The notes beneath the pieces were generated by a model. It ran no database searches, was not told where the DNA came from, and worked only from the letters and a program-made list of their open reading frames with translations. Both the position numbers and the translations under genes were made by a program. DNA of 24,635 nucleotides from a virus: IMG/VR virus record IMGVR_UViG_3300044535_002404, positions 1-24,635 of that record. One strand, written 5' to 3'. Positions 8,804 to 16,118 of the stretch are shown one piece after another (positions within the stretch are counted from its first letter, which is position 1; every line of letters begins with the position of its first letter).

Positions 8804-8804
8804 A

Positions 8805-9311
8805 CTAGGCTTCGTTATAATTATCTTCCCTGTCAGGATCGATATAAACACAATCACCGTTAGGTAAGGATTGCATAGCCTCTCTAAACTGCGCTTCTTG
8901 ATAAAGGGCTATAGTGTCTTTCTCTTTCTTTTCTTTCTTAATTCTAGTGATAAATGCGTGGAATGCAATGGTTGTAAAGTAACTAAACGGGTTATAATTG
9001 TAGCCGTTTTTATCCTTGGTCTTAACGTTAAACTTCTTATTCTTTAGGGCTGTATACATCTTTACGACAGCATCACCAACCATGTCGTCTCGATAAGAAT
9101 AATTAATAAAATTAGGTGCGTAAGAAAGACCTTTTGCAATCTTATAGATAGATTCTGCCAAATAATCGTTTATTTCTCCGCTCTTATAATAGTCTTTTAT
9201 CTGCCTATAAAACTCTTTAGGATCAACGTAAAATTGTTCTTTGGGTGGCTTGGATGTTGGATCCATCACAAAGGTTTCAGGTTTCTTAATTTTTGGTAAA
9301 TTATTTTTCAT
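8805..9311 (-). CDS. 55: gp55-like late transcription sigma factor
   Basis: A 168-residue protein resembling T4 gp55, the sigma70-family factor that directs host RNA polymerase to late promoters (TATAAATA). Recognisable segments are YYKSGEINDYLAESIYKIAK (about 41-60), GLSYAPNFINYSYRDDMVGD (61-80) and NPFSYFTTIAFHAFITRIKK (107-126), the region 2-like core of the family. The longer frame from 9386 would be buried in uvsW; I chose the ATG at 9311, which overlaps the uvsW end by 11 bp. Its expected recognition motif is found upstream of several genes in this window, which supports the call. T4 gp33 and the clamp, which act with gp55, are not seen here. Confidence 0.9.
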   Translation of the reverse strand: MKNNLPKIKKPETFVMDPTSKPPKEQFYVDPKEFYRQIKDYYKSGEINDYLAESIYKIAKGLSYAPNFINYSYRDDMVGDAVVKMYTALKNKKFNVKTKDKNGYNYNPFSYFTTIAFHAFITRIKKEKKEKDTIALYQEAQFREAMQSLPNGDCVYIDPDREDNYNEA

Positions 9312-10743
9312 GGCAGTTAGTAAAGGTATGTGGTATTTTCTCTTGATTGTAAAGCTGCTTTCTTTTTTGATAGTGCTGCATGCCATACTTTAGGTTATCA
9401 GCAATGTCAATAATGATAAGCTCTTTCTTATCTTCGTGTAATCGTAATCCACGACCTATTGATTGTACTATCTTTACCTTCGCTTTTCCACCTCCAGCAA
9501 AGATTAAATAGTGAAGATTTTTGATATTAATACCTGTCGAAAATATTTTAGAGATAGCAATTACACAAACGTTAGTTTGCTTCTCCATTAAGGTCTGAAC
9601 TCTCTTACGTTCTTCTACTTCTACTTCACCTCTGATGAAATAAACCTCTTTAGTAGTAGAGCTTGTAGTAATTTTATCATAAATGGCTTGACCGTGGTCA
9701 ATTAAGTCCACAAGAACAAGAGAGTTATTGTCAAACTTGTTAACTAGGTGATTGATAACCCCATTACGAAAATCGTTTGTTAGCAAGAACTTCAGCTCAG
9801 CAATATACTCATCAGCTGGTGTGCTGTCTTTAGTTCTTTCAAATTGAGGGCCAGTTTTATAATTAATAACAAGAGCAGTTACCTTGGCTGGAGTAACATA
9901 ACTCTCAGACTTTAGCTCGTGAGACATCTTGGAATAAATTCTATCTCCAAACTTAGCAAAAATATTCCATTGATCTAATACCTCTTCAGGCAAGGTACCA
10001 GTAAAGCCAAACTTATGAATAGTATAGATCTTTTTAATAATGTCGTTGATCTTATTGCCTCTACGAACTTTGTGAACCTCGTCAACAATGAGAAGATCAA
10101 CGCTTTCCGTCCATTCAGTATCGGATATCTCAGATTGTAAGATACCCATATTAGCAATAATTACATTTGTACTTAAATCCAACTCAGAACTACCTGTCCA
10201 AGTACTATAAGTAAAGCTAACGTTATAATCTTTAAAGTCATTAAACGATTGATTAACAAGACCTAAATCAGGCACAATGAGAAGACATTTAAAGTTTGGG
10301 TTTTGATGATAAATGTTTTCTAGGATAGAAGACATTATGAGAGTCTTGCCACCCGCGGTTGCTAACTCGATAATACCAAAACCAGATTTTAAAGCAGTTT
10401 GGACTACATCGGTTTGATAATCACGTAAATCAAGACGTAATTTCTTATCAAGGTAGTCTAGCTTTAATTTGGGTGAGAATAACTTTTTAAAGCTCTCTGT
10501 TAAGACAATTTCAGTTGGGTCTTCACTTTGTTGAGCGTATTTTTGAAGAACAGTATGGAAATGAGGTTCTATTCTACCAGTTGGTGTAATAACATATGTT
10601 CTTTCCGGTGCAAAGAAACCCCGTTTACGAGCAAAGACAGCAGTCTTATTTTTTATAGAGAAGTGTTCTCTAACTGCTTTAAAGTCTCCACTTAAAGAAG
10701 CAGTATTACGTCTGTTATCAACATCAATGGTTAAAACCGTCAT
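9301..10743 (-). CDS. uvsW: UvsW-like SF2 RNA-DNA/recombination helicase
   Basis: A 480-residue superfamily 2 helicase. LRDYQTDVVQ precedes Walker A ATAGGKT (128-134); DEVH is at 221-224; GFTGTL (motif III-like) follows; and QSIGRGLRL (motif VI) is near the C-terminus. T4 UvsW (503 residues) unwinds R-loops and branched DNA, shutting down origin replication and promoting fork regression. The start at 10743 overlaps the stop of the upstream uvsY-like gene by 4 bp. Confidence 0.93.
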   Translation of the reverse strand: MTVLTIDVDNRRNTASLSGDFKAVREHFSIKNKTAVFARKRGFFAPERTYVITPTGRIEPHFHTVLQKYAQQSEDPTEIVLTESFKKLFSPKLKLDYLDKKLRLDLRDYQTDVVQTALKSGFGIIELATAGGKTLIMSSILENIYHQNPNFKCLLIVPDLGLVNQSFNDFKDYNVSFTYSTWTGSSELDLSTNVIIANMGILQSEISDTEWTESVDLLIVDEVHKVRRGNKINDIIKKIYTIHKFGFTGTLPEEVLDQWNIFAKFGDRIYSKMSHELKSESYVTPAKVTALVINYKTGPQFERTKDSTPADEYIAELKFLLTNDFRNGVINHLVNKFDNNSLVLVDLIDHGQAIYDKITTSSTTKEVYFIRGEVEVEERKRVQTLMEKQTNVCVIAISKIFSTGINIKNLHYLIFAGGGKAKVKIVQSIGRGLRLHEDKKELIIIDIADNLKYGMQHYQKRKQLYNQEKIPHTFTNCHEK

Positions 10744-11153
10744 GTAGTCTCAAGTTTCATTATCTCGACGATGTTCTTTATATCATATGTTATTGATGAA
10801 AGAACTTTTTCTACTTTTTCGAGATACTCTATTATGAGTGTATTATAGTATATCTGATTGTTAAGATCCACAATTTTCTCATTACTTTCCATAGCTTTCT
10901 CCACTTTAGAGAAGTCTAGGGCTACAGGAGCAGCCTTTGCAGCAGCGTGGGCTAGTTCAGAGCGGAGCTTTTCTTTTTGAGACTTTAACTTACTAGCATA
11001 GATTTTATGTCTAATAAGGCGGCCTACGAACAAGTGTTTAAATGCTGGTAATTGAAGTTGTTTTTCTTTTACAGTAAACTCATTAATAGTACAGAAATCA
11101 GTTAGTTCTTTACTATATCTTTCGAGAACCGTTTCGTCAGCAACAACACTCAT
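10740..11153 (-). CDS. uvsY: UvsY-like recombination mediator
   Basis: A mostly helical 137-residue protein, the same length as T4 UvsY, directly upstream of uvsW as expected for a uvsY-uvsW pair. The basic stretch LIRHKIYASKLKSQKEKLRS (about 46-65) and the helical C-terminus (YNTLIIEYLEKVEKVL, YDIKNIVEIMKLE) resemble the UvsY arrangement, where the protein loads UvsX onto gp32-coated ssDNA. The call rests on length, order and these weak similarities, so it is less certain than its neighbours. It heads the minus-strand block and has a promoter whose -10 is 6 nt before the ATG. Confidence 0.7.
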   Translation of the reverse strand: MSVVADETVLERYSKELTDFCTINEFTVKEKQLQLPAFKHLFVGRLIRHKIYASKLKSQKEKLRSELAHAAAKAAPVALDFSKVEKAMESNEKIVDLNNQIYYNTLIIEYLEKVEKVLSSITYDIKNIVEIMKLETT

Positions 11154-11159
11154 AAAGGA

Positions 11160-11187
11160 ATTATATACAATAAAAAACAGAATGCAA
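11160..11187 (-). promoter_or_regulatory. Sigma70-like promoter of the uvsY-uvsW-55-47-46 operon
   Basis: Minus strand TTGCAT (11182-11187), 16 bp, TATAAT (11160-11165), 6 nt, then the uvsY ATG at 11153. The -10 is perfect and the -35 weak. It is divergent from the late-type site of the 11200 gene and shares one base with it. Confidence 0.5.
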
Positions 11188-11194
11188 ATAAATA
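11187..11194 (+). promoter_or_regulatory. Late promoter (AATAAATA), 5 nt before the start
   Basis: AATAAATA at 11187-11194 is followed by exactly 5 nt and the ATG at 11200. In T4 the TATAAATA box spans about -13 to -6, so the transcript would start on the ATG. This spacing is shared with three other genes here. Confidence 0.55.
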
Positions 11195-11199
11195 GTTAT

Positions 11200-11448
11200 A
11201 TGCTCTCATACGAAAAAAGATTCTTTTCTGAAATGAACCTAGCTGGAGGTACTAATTCATCATTTGGAAATGCATATGCTCCGGGTGGTATGGGTAGCTT
11301 TGGTAATGCCATTCAAACTACAGACTGGTATGCCAGTAACGACGCTCGTCAGGTATTTCCAAAAGGTTCTACTAGATTGAATAAAAGACCCAAATCGCTA
11401 AATAAGAAAAAGAAAAAATATGAATTGGCCATCCAAAGAAGATCTTGA
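11200..11448 (+). CDS. Small Gly-rich protein with basic C-terminus, possibly head-packaged
   Basis: An 82-residue protein of unknown function. The N-terminus MLSYEKRFF shares YEKRFF with the otherwise unrelated protein at 21070, which suggests a common N-terminal targeting peptide; no clear (L/I)xE cleavage site follows, unlike the other candidates. The middle is Gly/Ser/Asn-rich (GGTNSSFGNAYAPGGMGSFG) and the C-terminus is Lys/Arg-rich (NKRPKSLNKKKKKYELA). I prefer the ATG at 11200 to the one at 11182 because of the late-type box 5 nt upstream, which the longer frame would swallow. The 3' end overlaps the next gene by 29 bp. Confidence 0.65.
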   Translation: MLSYEKRFFSEMNLAGGTNSSFGNAYAPGGMGSFGNAIQTTDWYASNDARQVFPKGSTRLNKRPKSLNKKKKKYELAIQRRS

Positions 11449-11962
11449 TAGTATTGACATGTCTGGTGTTCTTAATAGAATTCCAAAGGAAGATGATTAC
11501 GCAAAGTATATACCAATGCAAGCTGGAATTGAGCATTATAGGCTACTTGTTTGGTTAGGTTACCAATTTAATAAAACCTCATTGGTTGAAGTTGGTGTTT
11601 TAAAAGGTATGTCTGGTTGCGCATTAAGTGAAAATATTGAAAATAAGGTAACTGGTTTTGATTTAAATAATAGTATTACTTGTACCCTTCCAAGTAATTA
11701 CACATTTATAATAGGAGATGTTCTTTTAAGAGAGGATTTAATTAAAAATTCTCCATTTATAATGTATGATACTGATCATAATGGTATACATGAAAAGCTT
11801 TTTTATGATTGGCTTATAAAGATTAACTATAAAGGGCTTTTATTATTTGATGATATCCATCTTAATAATGAAATGAGAGCTTTTTGGAATAATATTATTC
11901 ACAAAAAAGAAGATATTTCCCACATCGGACATATTACCGGGACAGGTGTAGTGTGGATGTAA
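11420..11962 (+). CDS. Class I SAM-dependent methyltransferase-like protein
   Basis: A 180-residue protein. VEVGVLKGMSG (about 56-66) looks like the glycine-rich SAM-binding motif I, VTGFDLN provides the acidic end of strand 2, FIIGDV follows, and MYDTDHNGIHEKLFYDW with LLLFDDIH matches the later part of methyltransferases of the Methyltransf_24/cephalosporin-hydroxylase type. The substrate is unknown; in T4-like phages such proteins often accompany sugar or glycan genes. Codons are more AT-rich (AAA, TTA, TTT) than in the replication genes, hinting at an accessory gene. Overlaps both neighbours (29 bp and 10 bp), so it is probably translated with them. Confidence 0.65.
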   Translation: MNWPSKEDLDSIDMSGVLNRIPKEDDYAKYIPMQAGIEHYRLLVWLGYQFNKTSLVEVGVLKGMSGCALSENIENKVTGFDLNNSITCTLPSNYTFIIGDVLLREDLIKNSPFIMYDTDHNGIHEKLFYDWLIKINYKGLLLFDDIHLNNEMRAFWNNIIHKKEDISHIGHITGTGVVWM

Positions 11963-12363
11963 GTTGGCAAAATTTGGCAGAAGATATTAACCTAGACGAC
12001 TATGTAGGCTTCGTCTATAAAATTACCCATATACCAACTGGTAAATATTACATTGGTAAAAAGTTCTTCTGGAAGATTCTAAAGAGACCACCACTCAAAG
12101 GCAAGAAAAATAAGCGGCATGAAAAGCAATCTTCTGATTGGAAAGAGTACTGGGGCTCGTCAGAAGAGTTATTAAAAGATATTCAGAAATATGGAAAAGA
12201 AAGCTTCAAGAGAGAAATACTATTCTTGGCTAAATCTAAGTGGGACTGTGCGTACGAAGAAGCAAGACTTCAGATGGAGAGCAGAGTGCTTTTTGACCCG
12301 AATTGTTACAACGGTATTATAAATATTAGACTGAAAAAGTTTCTTAAGAAACCAGTTGAATAA
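11953..12363 (+). CDS. GIY-YIG family endonuclease
   Basis: A 136-residue protein. GFVYKI (about 19-24) and YYIGKK (32-37) form the GIY-YIG signature, followed by DWKEYWGSSEELLKDI and a later CAYEEARLQMESRVL segment whose glutamate could be the metal ligand. Such nucleases occur in T4-like phages as free-standing seg-type homing endonucleases or DNA-processing enzymes. No DNA-binding repeat domain is evident and the protein is short, with a basic C-terminus. There is no disrupted gene or intron around it, so homing is possible but not shown. Confidence 0.75.
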   Translation: MDVSWQNLAEDINLDDYVGFVYKITHIPTGKYYIGKKFFWKILKRPPLKGKKNKRHEKQSSDWKEYWGSSEELLKDIQKYGKESFKREILFLAKSKWDCAYEEARLQMESRVLFDPNCYNGIINIRLKKFLKKPVE

Positions 12364-12383
12364 GAATAAATCACCGTTACAAT
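12356..12383 (+). promoter_or_regulatory. Sigma70-like promoter flush with the GTG start of the 12390 gene
   Basis: TTGAAT (12356-12361), 16 bp, TACAAT (12378-12383), 6 nt, then GTG at 12390. The -35 overlaps the end of the GIY-YIG gene. Spacing matches the promoters of folE and queE exactly and supports the GTG start. Confidence 0.55.
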
Positions 12384-12389
12384 CTCGTT

Positions 12390-12923
12390 GTGGAGAAGAA
12401 AAAATATATAAAGAAGCTTAATCTTAACACGATTTCGTTAATAGATTTAAAATTCTTATTAGAAGAGGAAATTATACCACAGACGATAAGCGATGTTGTT
12501 GAGTACTACGGTCAATTATTTTCAATAAACACAGACCACCACAAACAGTTTTTCTACCACAACTTTATTAAGACAGTTTGTGAAATCTATAACAAAGAAA
12601 AAACATATTTTGCTTATGTTTTTTATTTTAACACTCAAGATAATTTATCAGATAAAGAGGTAGAATTATTAATTAGTAGATTAAACAAGACTTTACCTAT
12701 TGTTTTTTACTGTGATAAACTTCCATTTGAATGTATTGATGATAAGTTTAATTCAGGAGAAATGCAGGAATTAAAAGAAAAGCTAAAGATTCAGATAGAT
12801 AAAAAGAACAAAAAAGATTTTTCATTTAGAAGTATTAAAACATTCGCAAAGAAGTATAAATTAACGTTTTTATCAGAAGAGTACTTTAACGATCTGAAAG
12901 TAAAGCATGGATTGTATAAATAA
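12390..12923 (+). CDS. Hypothetical protein, Lys-rich, GTG start
   Basis: A 177-residue protein I do not recognise. It is rich in Lys, Phe, Tyr and Asn and lacks signal peptide or membrane segments. The C-terminal part (FSFRSIKTFAKKYKLTFLSE) is basic and could contact nucleic acid, but no motif is diagnostic. It starts with GTG, supported by the promoter placed 6 nt upstream. Codon use is AT-rich. Its end contains the late-type box of the next gene, so it is probably expressed earlier than, and independently of, the genes that follow. Confidence 0.7.
   Translation: MEKKKYIKKLNLNTISLIDLKFLLEEEIIPQTISDVVEYYGQLFSINTDHHKQFFYHNFIKTVCEIYNKEKTYFAYVFYFNTQDNLSDKEVELLISRLNKTLPIVFYCDKLPFECIDDKFNSGEMQELKEKLKIQIDKKNKKDFSFRSIKTFAKKYKLTFLSEEYFNDLKVKHGLYK
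12915..12922 (+). promoter_or_regulatory. Late promoter (TATAAATA), 5 nt before the start
   Basis: A perfect TATAAATA at 12915-12922, then exactly 5 nt and the ATG at 12928. It lies in the last codons of the upstream gene. It probably drives the 12928-14442 group late in infection. It is the best late-promoter match on the plus strand. Confidence 0.75.
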
Positions 12924-12927
12924 TAGT

Positions 12928-13389
12928 ATGAGTAAATTTGAGGAAACTCTTAACAAATACTACAGTCTTCTTGAGTATTCGTCAGCAGGTACTTTCGGCC
13001 AATCAGGCAATACAGGTATTAATCCTAATGCTAGCCCTATTAGACCATTGCCAGGTATGATGGATGCAGGTGATTTAGAACAAGATATTGACAAGACAAA
13101 AATTAGAGCTGGTACACCAAGATCTATTGCAAGATTACAACTTCAGGACAATGAAGGTGATATCAGAACTACAATTAACAAGCTAGCTGTAGGTAAGCCT
13201 TTGACTCAGCCTGAGCAAGAAATTGTTGCTAAGATAAAGACCATGAGTAAGATTAAGAAGACTGGTAATGTTAATTCCTTAAATCCGGATGTAGATAAAG
13301 AAGCCAATCTTTCAAAGACAGTAGTAAGCGATAACGTTGAAACCTTAAACAATCCAAATAGACCAAGAGTAAGCTATGCCCAAGCCTAA
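12928..13389 (+). CDS. Unknown late protein with capsid-targeting-like N-terminus
   Basis: A 153-residue protein starting at the ATG 5 nt after a perfect late box; a longer in-frame start at 12907 would contain the promoter. The N-terminus MSKFEETLNKYYSLLE is aromatic/amphipathic and ends in LLE, which fits the (L/I)xE site of T4-type prohead proteases. The rest is polar and low in complexity, rich in Asn, Ile, Thr and Pro, with no recognised domain. Late promoter, N-terminus and neighbours suggest a virion or head-core protein; this is inference. Confidence 0.7.
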   Translation: MSKFEETLNKYYSLLEYSSAGTFGQSGNTGINPNASPIRPLPGMMDAGDLEQDIDKTKIRAGTPRSIARLQLQDNEGDIRTTINKLAVGKPLTQPEQEIVAKIKTMSKIKKTGNVNSLNPDVDKEANLSKTVVSDNVETLNNPNRPRVSYAQA

Positions 13390-13816
13390 TATATCATCCT
13401 TTGACGCTACCGTTGTAAAATACCTTCTTCAAATTAATGAACAGGGTGAAGGTGGTGTCGCAATTCCTTCTTCTCCTCAAATTGGAGATGCTCCTGAAGG
13501 ACCACAGTCATTGGCAACAGGTGATATGCCAATGCCACAAGACGCAACTACTCCTATTGATGACGAGCCAGAAGAGGAAGAAGATAAAACACCAACCCCA
13601 GAAGGTGTAATCTATCTCATTAACCTGATAAAAAAAGCCTTCTGGTTAGATCCTAATACAGTTGATCTTAGTGGATTTCAAACCAATTTACTCACTAAGA
13701 AAGTAACGGCCAAGAACGCTGAAGAAATGTTAGGTGTATTAAAGAAGGTTATTGATGATGCTGGTCTTCTTGAAATTCCATCTGAAACAGATACAGCTGA
13801 AACTAGAGACGAATAA
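13376..13816 (+). CDS. Unknown acidic late protein, possibly head-packaged
   Basis: A 146-residue protein overlapping the previous gene by 14 bp. The N-terminal 22 residues (SSFDATVVKYLLQINE) are amphipathic and end in INE, again like a prohead-protease site. Residues about 24-75 are a Pro/Gly/Glu-rich, probably disordered linker (with DDEPEEEEDK), followed by a helical C-terminal domain (VIYLINLIKKAFWLDP; AEEMLGVLKKVIDDAG). No family recognised. The TAATG junction with the next gene implies coupled translation. Confidence 0.7.
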   Translation: MPKPNISSFDATVVKYLLQINEQGEGGVAIPSSPQIGDAPEGPQSLATGDMPMPQDATTPIDDEPEEEEDKTPTPEGVIYLINLIKKAFWLDPNTVDLSGFQTNLLTKKVTAKNAEEMLGVLKKVIDDAGLLEIPSETDTAETRDE

Positions 13817-14442
13817 TGAAAACCTTTAATGAGATATACGAGGCAGTTGTAACTCATGCAGACTTAAACTCTAAGCAGAAGAAAGATGCTGCATACTTTA
13901 TATTTGGAAGAATGCATCCTCCAACAGCTGGTCATGACTACCTAATTAAACTCGCTAAAGAATACGCAGATAAAAATAACGCAGACTTCTATGTATTCTT
14001 ATCTCCAAGTGAAAAGGGAGATAAGAACCCTGTTCCATACAAAGCAAGGCTATCTGTATTTAAAACCAATCCAAACTACGCAGATATTAACGTTGTTGAA
14101 AATGATAGAATTACTACCCCTCAACATGCTGCAGGTTACTTACACAACGTTTTAAAATACCCTATTGTAAGCATAATTAGCGGTAGTGATCGTAAAGCTG
14201 ATAACGAAGAAACATTTAAGACTCCAATGAGAGATGGAACTAAGGTTGGTGTTGTTTCTCTAGGTGGTGAAAGAGCAATGTCGGGTAAAATAGATCCTAA
14301 TGATGTAAAAACAGTAAAGGGCTCTAAAGTAAGAGCCCTTGCTAAAGCTGGTGATTATTATGCTTTTAAAGCTGCATTGCCACCTGGTACAAGTGAAGAG
14401 GATGCCAAAACTTTATTCGACATCCTCAACAAGGCTAAGTAG
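13816..14442 (+). CDS. Nucleotidyltransferase (cytidylyltransferase/NadM-like) with possible capsid-targeting N-terminus
   Basis: A 208-residue enzyme of the HxGH nucleotidylyltransferase superfamily. FGRMHPPTAGHDYLI (about 30-44) carries the HxGH-type motif (here TAGH, with a His two residues before PP), FYVFLSPSEK follows the second strand, IISGSDRK is in the centre, and GSKVRALAKAGDYYAFKAALP near the C-terminus is the ISxTxxR-like loop. Such enzymes activate phospho-sugars, pantetheine or NMN with an NTP; the substrate is not predictable. It begins MKTFNEIYE, strikingly like the T4 capsid-targeting sequence with an I-x-E cleavage site, so it may be packaged in the head. The end overlaps the convergent FtsZ-like gene by 8 bp. 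Confidence 0.8.
   Translation: MKTFNEIYEAVVTHADLNSKQKKDAAYFIFGRMHPPTAGHDYLIKLAKEYADKNNADFYVFLSPSEKGDKNPVPYKARLSVFKTNPNYADINVVENDRITTPQHAAGYLHNVLKYPIVSIISGSDRKADNEETFKTPMRDGTKVGVVSLGGERAMSGKIDPNDVKTVKGSKVRALAKAGDYYAFKAALPPGTSEEDAKTLFDILNKAK
14317..14340 (-). terminator. Likely terminator of the folE-ftsZ-like transcript, inside the convergent gene
   Basis: A perfect 9-bp stem (AAGGGCTCT / AGAGCCCTT) with a 6-nt loop lies about 95 bp beyond the FtsZ-like stop. On the minus strand it is followed by TTTACTGTTTTTAC, an imperfect T tract; on the plus strand no T tract follows. The stem start AAGGGC is the same as in the terminator at 394-423. It sits within the coding sequence of the opposing nucleotidyltransferase. 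Confidence 0.55.
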
Positions 14443-15541
14443 ATAACTTCTTAAGCTCTTCTATTTTAGCGGTTGGTTTACCTAAACCACCGATTGCAGT
14501 AAAGATACTCAAGCCAGCCTTGTTACCTTTATAGATACCTTGGTGTACAGTTGAGTTGTTTTTCAATGTACGGGTAAGCTGCTCAAAAGCCTGATCAAGA
14601 TACTCTTGTGGAATATTGTCAAGAGCATTTGAATCTCCAACAACAACTGCAGCAGCAATGTTACCAGTACCGAGATCAATGCCACCAGACAAGATATTCT
14701 TCTTGAGGTTATCTCTCATAGCTTTAGAAATCTCAGTACCGTCAGACCATTGAGTAACTTGGGTTGCACCGAATACAATAATACCACTATCAAGCACTGT
14801 CTTATAATCCTTATTATCAAAAGAAGTATAGCTACTGTTCTTTGTAATAATGTTATTGAATAGATTGAATAGAGAACAGATGCTGTTGTTAGAAGTATTC
14901 CAGAACTGATTAATAGACAATCTTGGATAGATTGTATTAATCTTCTCATTATCAATAATAACCAATGGAGAAACAATTCCTTGATCTACGAGCTCAAGAA
15001 CCTCAGTTAAAGTCTTAAGAGCGTTCTCAGCACACTTCTTACCTTCAGTGTTCTTTGGCAAGGCTAAAAATACACCAACCTTTTCAGAAGTAGATTTAAT
15101 TGAATCTTGGTAGTCTTTAGCAATCTTAATTAGCTCAGTTGTTGTTCCAGAACCAGTACCACCACCAGCACCAGCGCAAACAAAAATACGATCAAAGTTA
15201 CCAGCAAAAGACTTTCTGAATAGATCAAGAACATCTTCTCTCTGTTCAATTAAAGCCTGTTTAGCAACTTCTCTATTCTTACCTGCTCCAGAATCAGTAC
15301 CAATCTTAAGCTTGTTTGGAACTTCAATTGTTGCCAAGTCTTGCTGAGCGGTATTAAGCACACAGGTTCTCTTGTAGCCAAGCTTGTGAAAGGTTTCAGC
15401 GATTCTTGAACCACCTTGACCAGCTCCAACAAAGCTAAACTTAAACCCTACTTGTATCTTGTCTTCAATGTCGGTATTAATTTCTTGACCAGGCATTGGA
15501 ATGTCTGGCAACTCCATATCGAAAGATGTATCATCACTCAT
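14435..15541 (-). CDS. FtsZ/tubulin-like GTPase
   Basis: A 368-residue protein of the tubulin/FtsZ superfamily. After a 30-residue polar N-terminal tail come the T1 loop VGAGQGGSR (38-46), T3-like IGTDSGAGKN (80-89), and the tubulin signature AGAGGGTGSGTT (123-134). PLVIIDNEKI (192-201) matches the FtsZ segment before helix 7, and SFDNKDYKTVL (240-250) aligns with the FtsZ catalytic loop NxDxxD, retaining both Asp (242, 245). GTP hydrolysis and polymerisation are therefore likely. It resembles FtsZ more than the PhuZ phage tubulins, which I judge from these motifs only. Phage tubulins position or segregate DNA or capsids; a role against host division is another option. A perfect late box lies 5 nt before the ATG, so it should be made late. 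Operon partners are folE and the unknown at 15550. Confidence 0.88.
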   Translation of the reverse strand: MSDDTSFDMELPDIPMPGQEINTDIEDKIQVGFKFSFVGAGQGGSRIAETFHKLGYKRTCVLNTAQQDLATIEVPNKLKIGTDSGAGKNREVAKQALIEQREDVLDLFRKSFAGNFDRIFVCAGAGGGTGSGTTTELIKIAKDYQDSIKSTSEKVGVFLALPKNTEGKKCAENALKTLTEVLELVDQGIVSPLVIIDNEKINTIYPRLSINQFWNTSNNSICSLFNLFNNIITKNSSYTSFDNKDYKTVLDSGIIVFGATQVTQWSDGTEISKAMRDNLKKNILSGGIDLGTGNIAAAVVVGDSNALDNIPQEYLDQAFEQLTRTLKNNSTVHQGIYKGNKAGLSIFTAIGGLGKPTAKIEELKKLST

Positions 15542-15546
15542 AATTT

Positions 15547-15554
15547 TATTTATA
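15547..15554 (-). promoter_or_regulatory. Late promoter (TATAAATA) of the FtsZ-like gene, 5 nt before the start
   Basis: Perfect minus-strand TATAAATA, then 5 nt, then the ATG at 15541. It overlaps the stop codon of the upstream gene, so the FtsZ-like gene can be transcribed late, independently of folE. Confidence 0.7.
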
Positions 15555-16086
15555 ACTTAGGTTTAAAGGCTTCAAGAAATAGCTCATAAGTTGACTTTTC
15601 TTTTTCTGGTAACACCCCAGTTGGAATTTCTACAACGTCTGCTTGTGGAGCGCCAGTATCATAATCACCATAAATCTTATCATTCTCAAATTCGGTAAAG
15701 TCAAATTTAACTACCGGAGCATCAGCTACAGGAGATACAATGCCTGTATTTTCAAGCTTATTCTTCTTATGAATGTCTTCTAGAATTACAGAACACAATT
15801 GCTGTGTTTCAGTATCTCTTTTGGCTCTAGATAAGAAATCTTCAATTTCAGCTCTGGTAAATGCTCCTTCGAGCCTATCAATGGGGTTTTTAATTTCACC
15901 CCAAACATGGTGTACGAGATACTTTTCAGTAATTTTTGCACAATCCCTAATAACAAAATAAGCCGACTTCTTGACTATAGTAACACCTGTATCGGGTTTA
16001 CTAGCAGCGATTTTCGCTGGGCCAAGAAGACCGGCTTGCTTTGACTGACTAACAGTTAAAATTTTATGTTCAAATGCGCCTGACAT
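15550..16086 (-). CDS. Hypothetical protein upstream of the FtsZ-like gene
   Basis: A 178-residue protein of unknown function. The first 115 residues look folded and mixed alpha/beta (VTIVKKSAYFVIRDCAKI; RAEIEDFLSRAKRDTETQQL); the remainder is acidic and probably disordered until a short amphipathic end (STYELFLEAFKP). No transmembrane segment or catalytic motif is apparent. It lies between folE and the FtsZ-like gene, 32 bp and 8 bp from them. A short C-terminal helix after a disordered linker is the sort of element that can dock on a polymer, so an accessory role to the tubulin is conceivable but unsupported. Confidence 0.7.
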   Translation of the reverse strand: MSGAFEHKILTVSQSKQAGLLGPAKIAASKPDTGVTIVKKSAYFVIRDCAKITEKYLVHHVWGEIKNPIDRLEGAFTRAEIEDFLSRAKRDTETQQLCSVILEDIHKKNKLENTGIVSPVADAPVVKFDFTEFENDKIYGDYDTGAPQADVVEIPTGVLPEKEKSTYELFLEAFKPKL

Positions 16087-16118
16087 ACAGTATTATTTAC
16101 TGCAGCCAGGTAGAAAGA

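Noticed and set aside
14484-14506. Imperfect palindrome around GGTTTACCTAAACC after the nucleotidyltransferase
   Set aside because: Tiny loop, no following T tract; within the FtsZ-like coding sequence.
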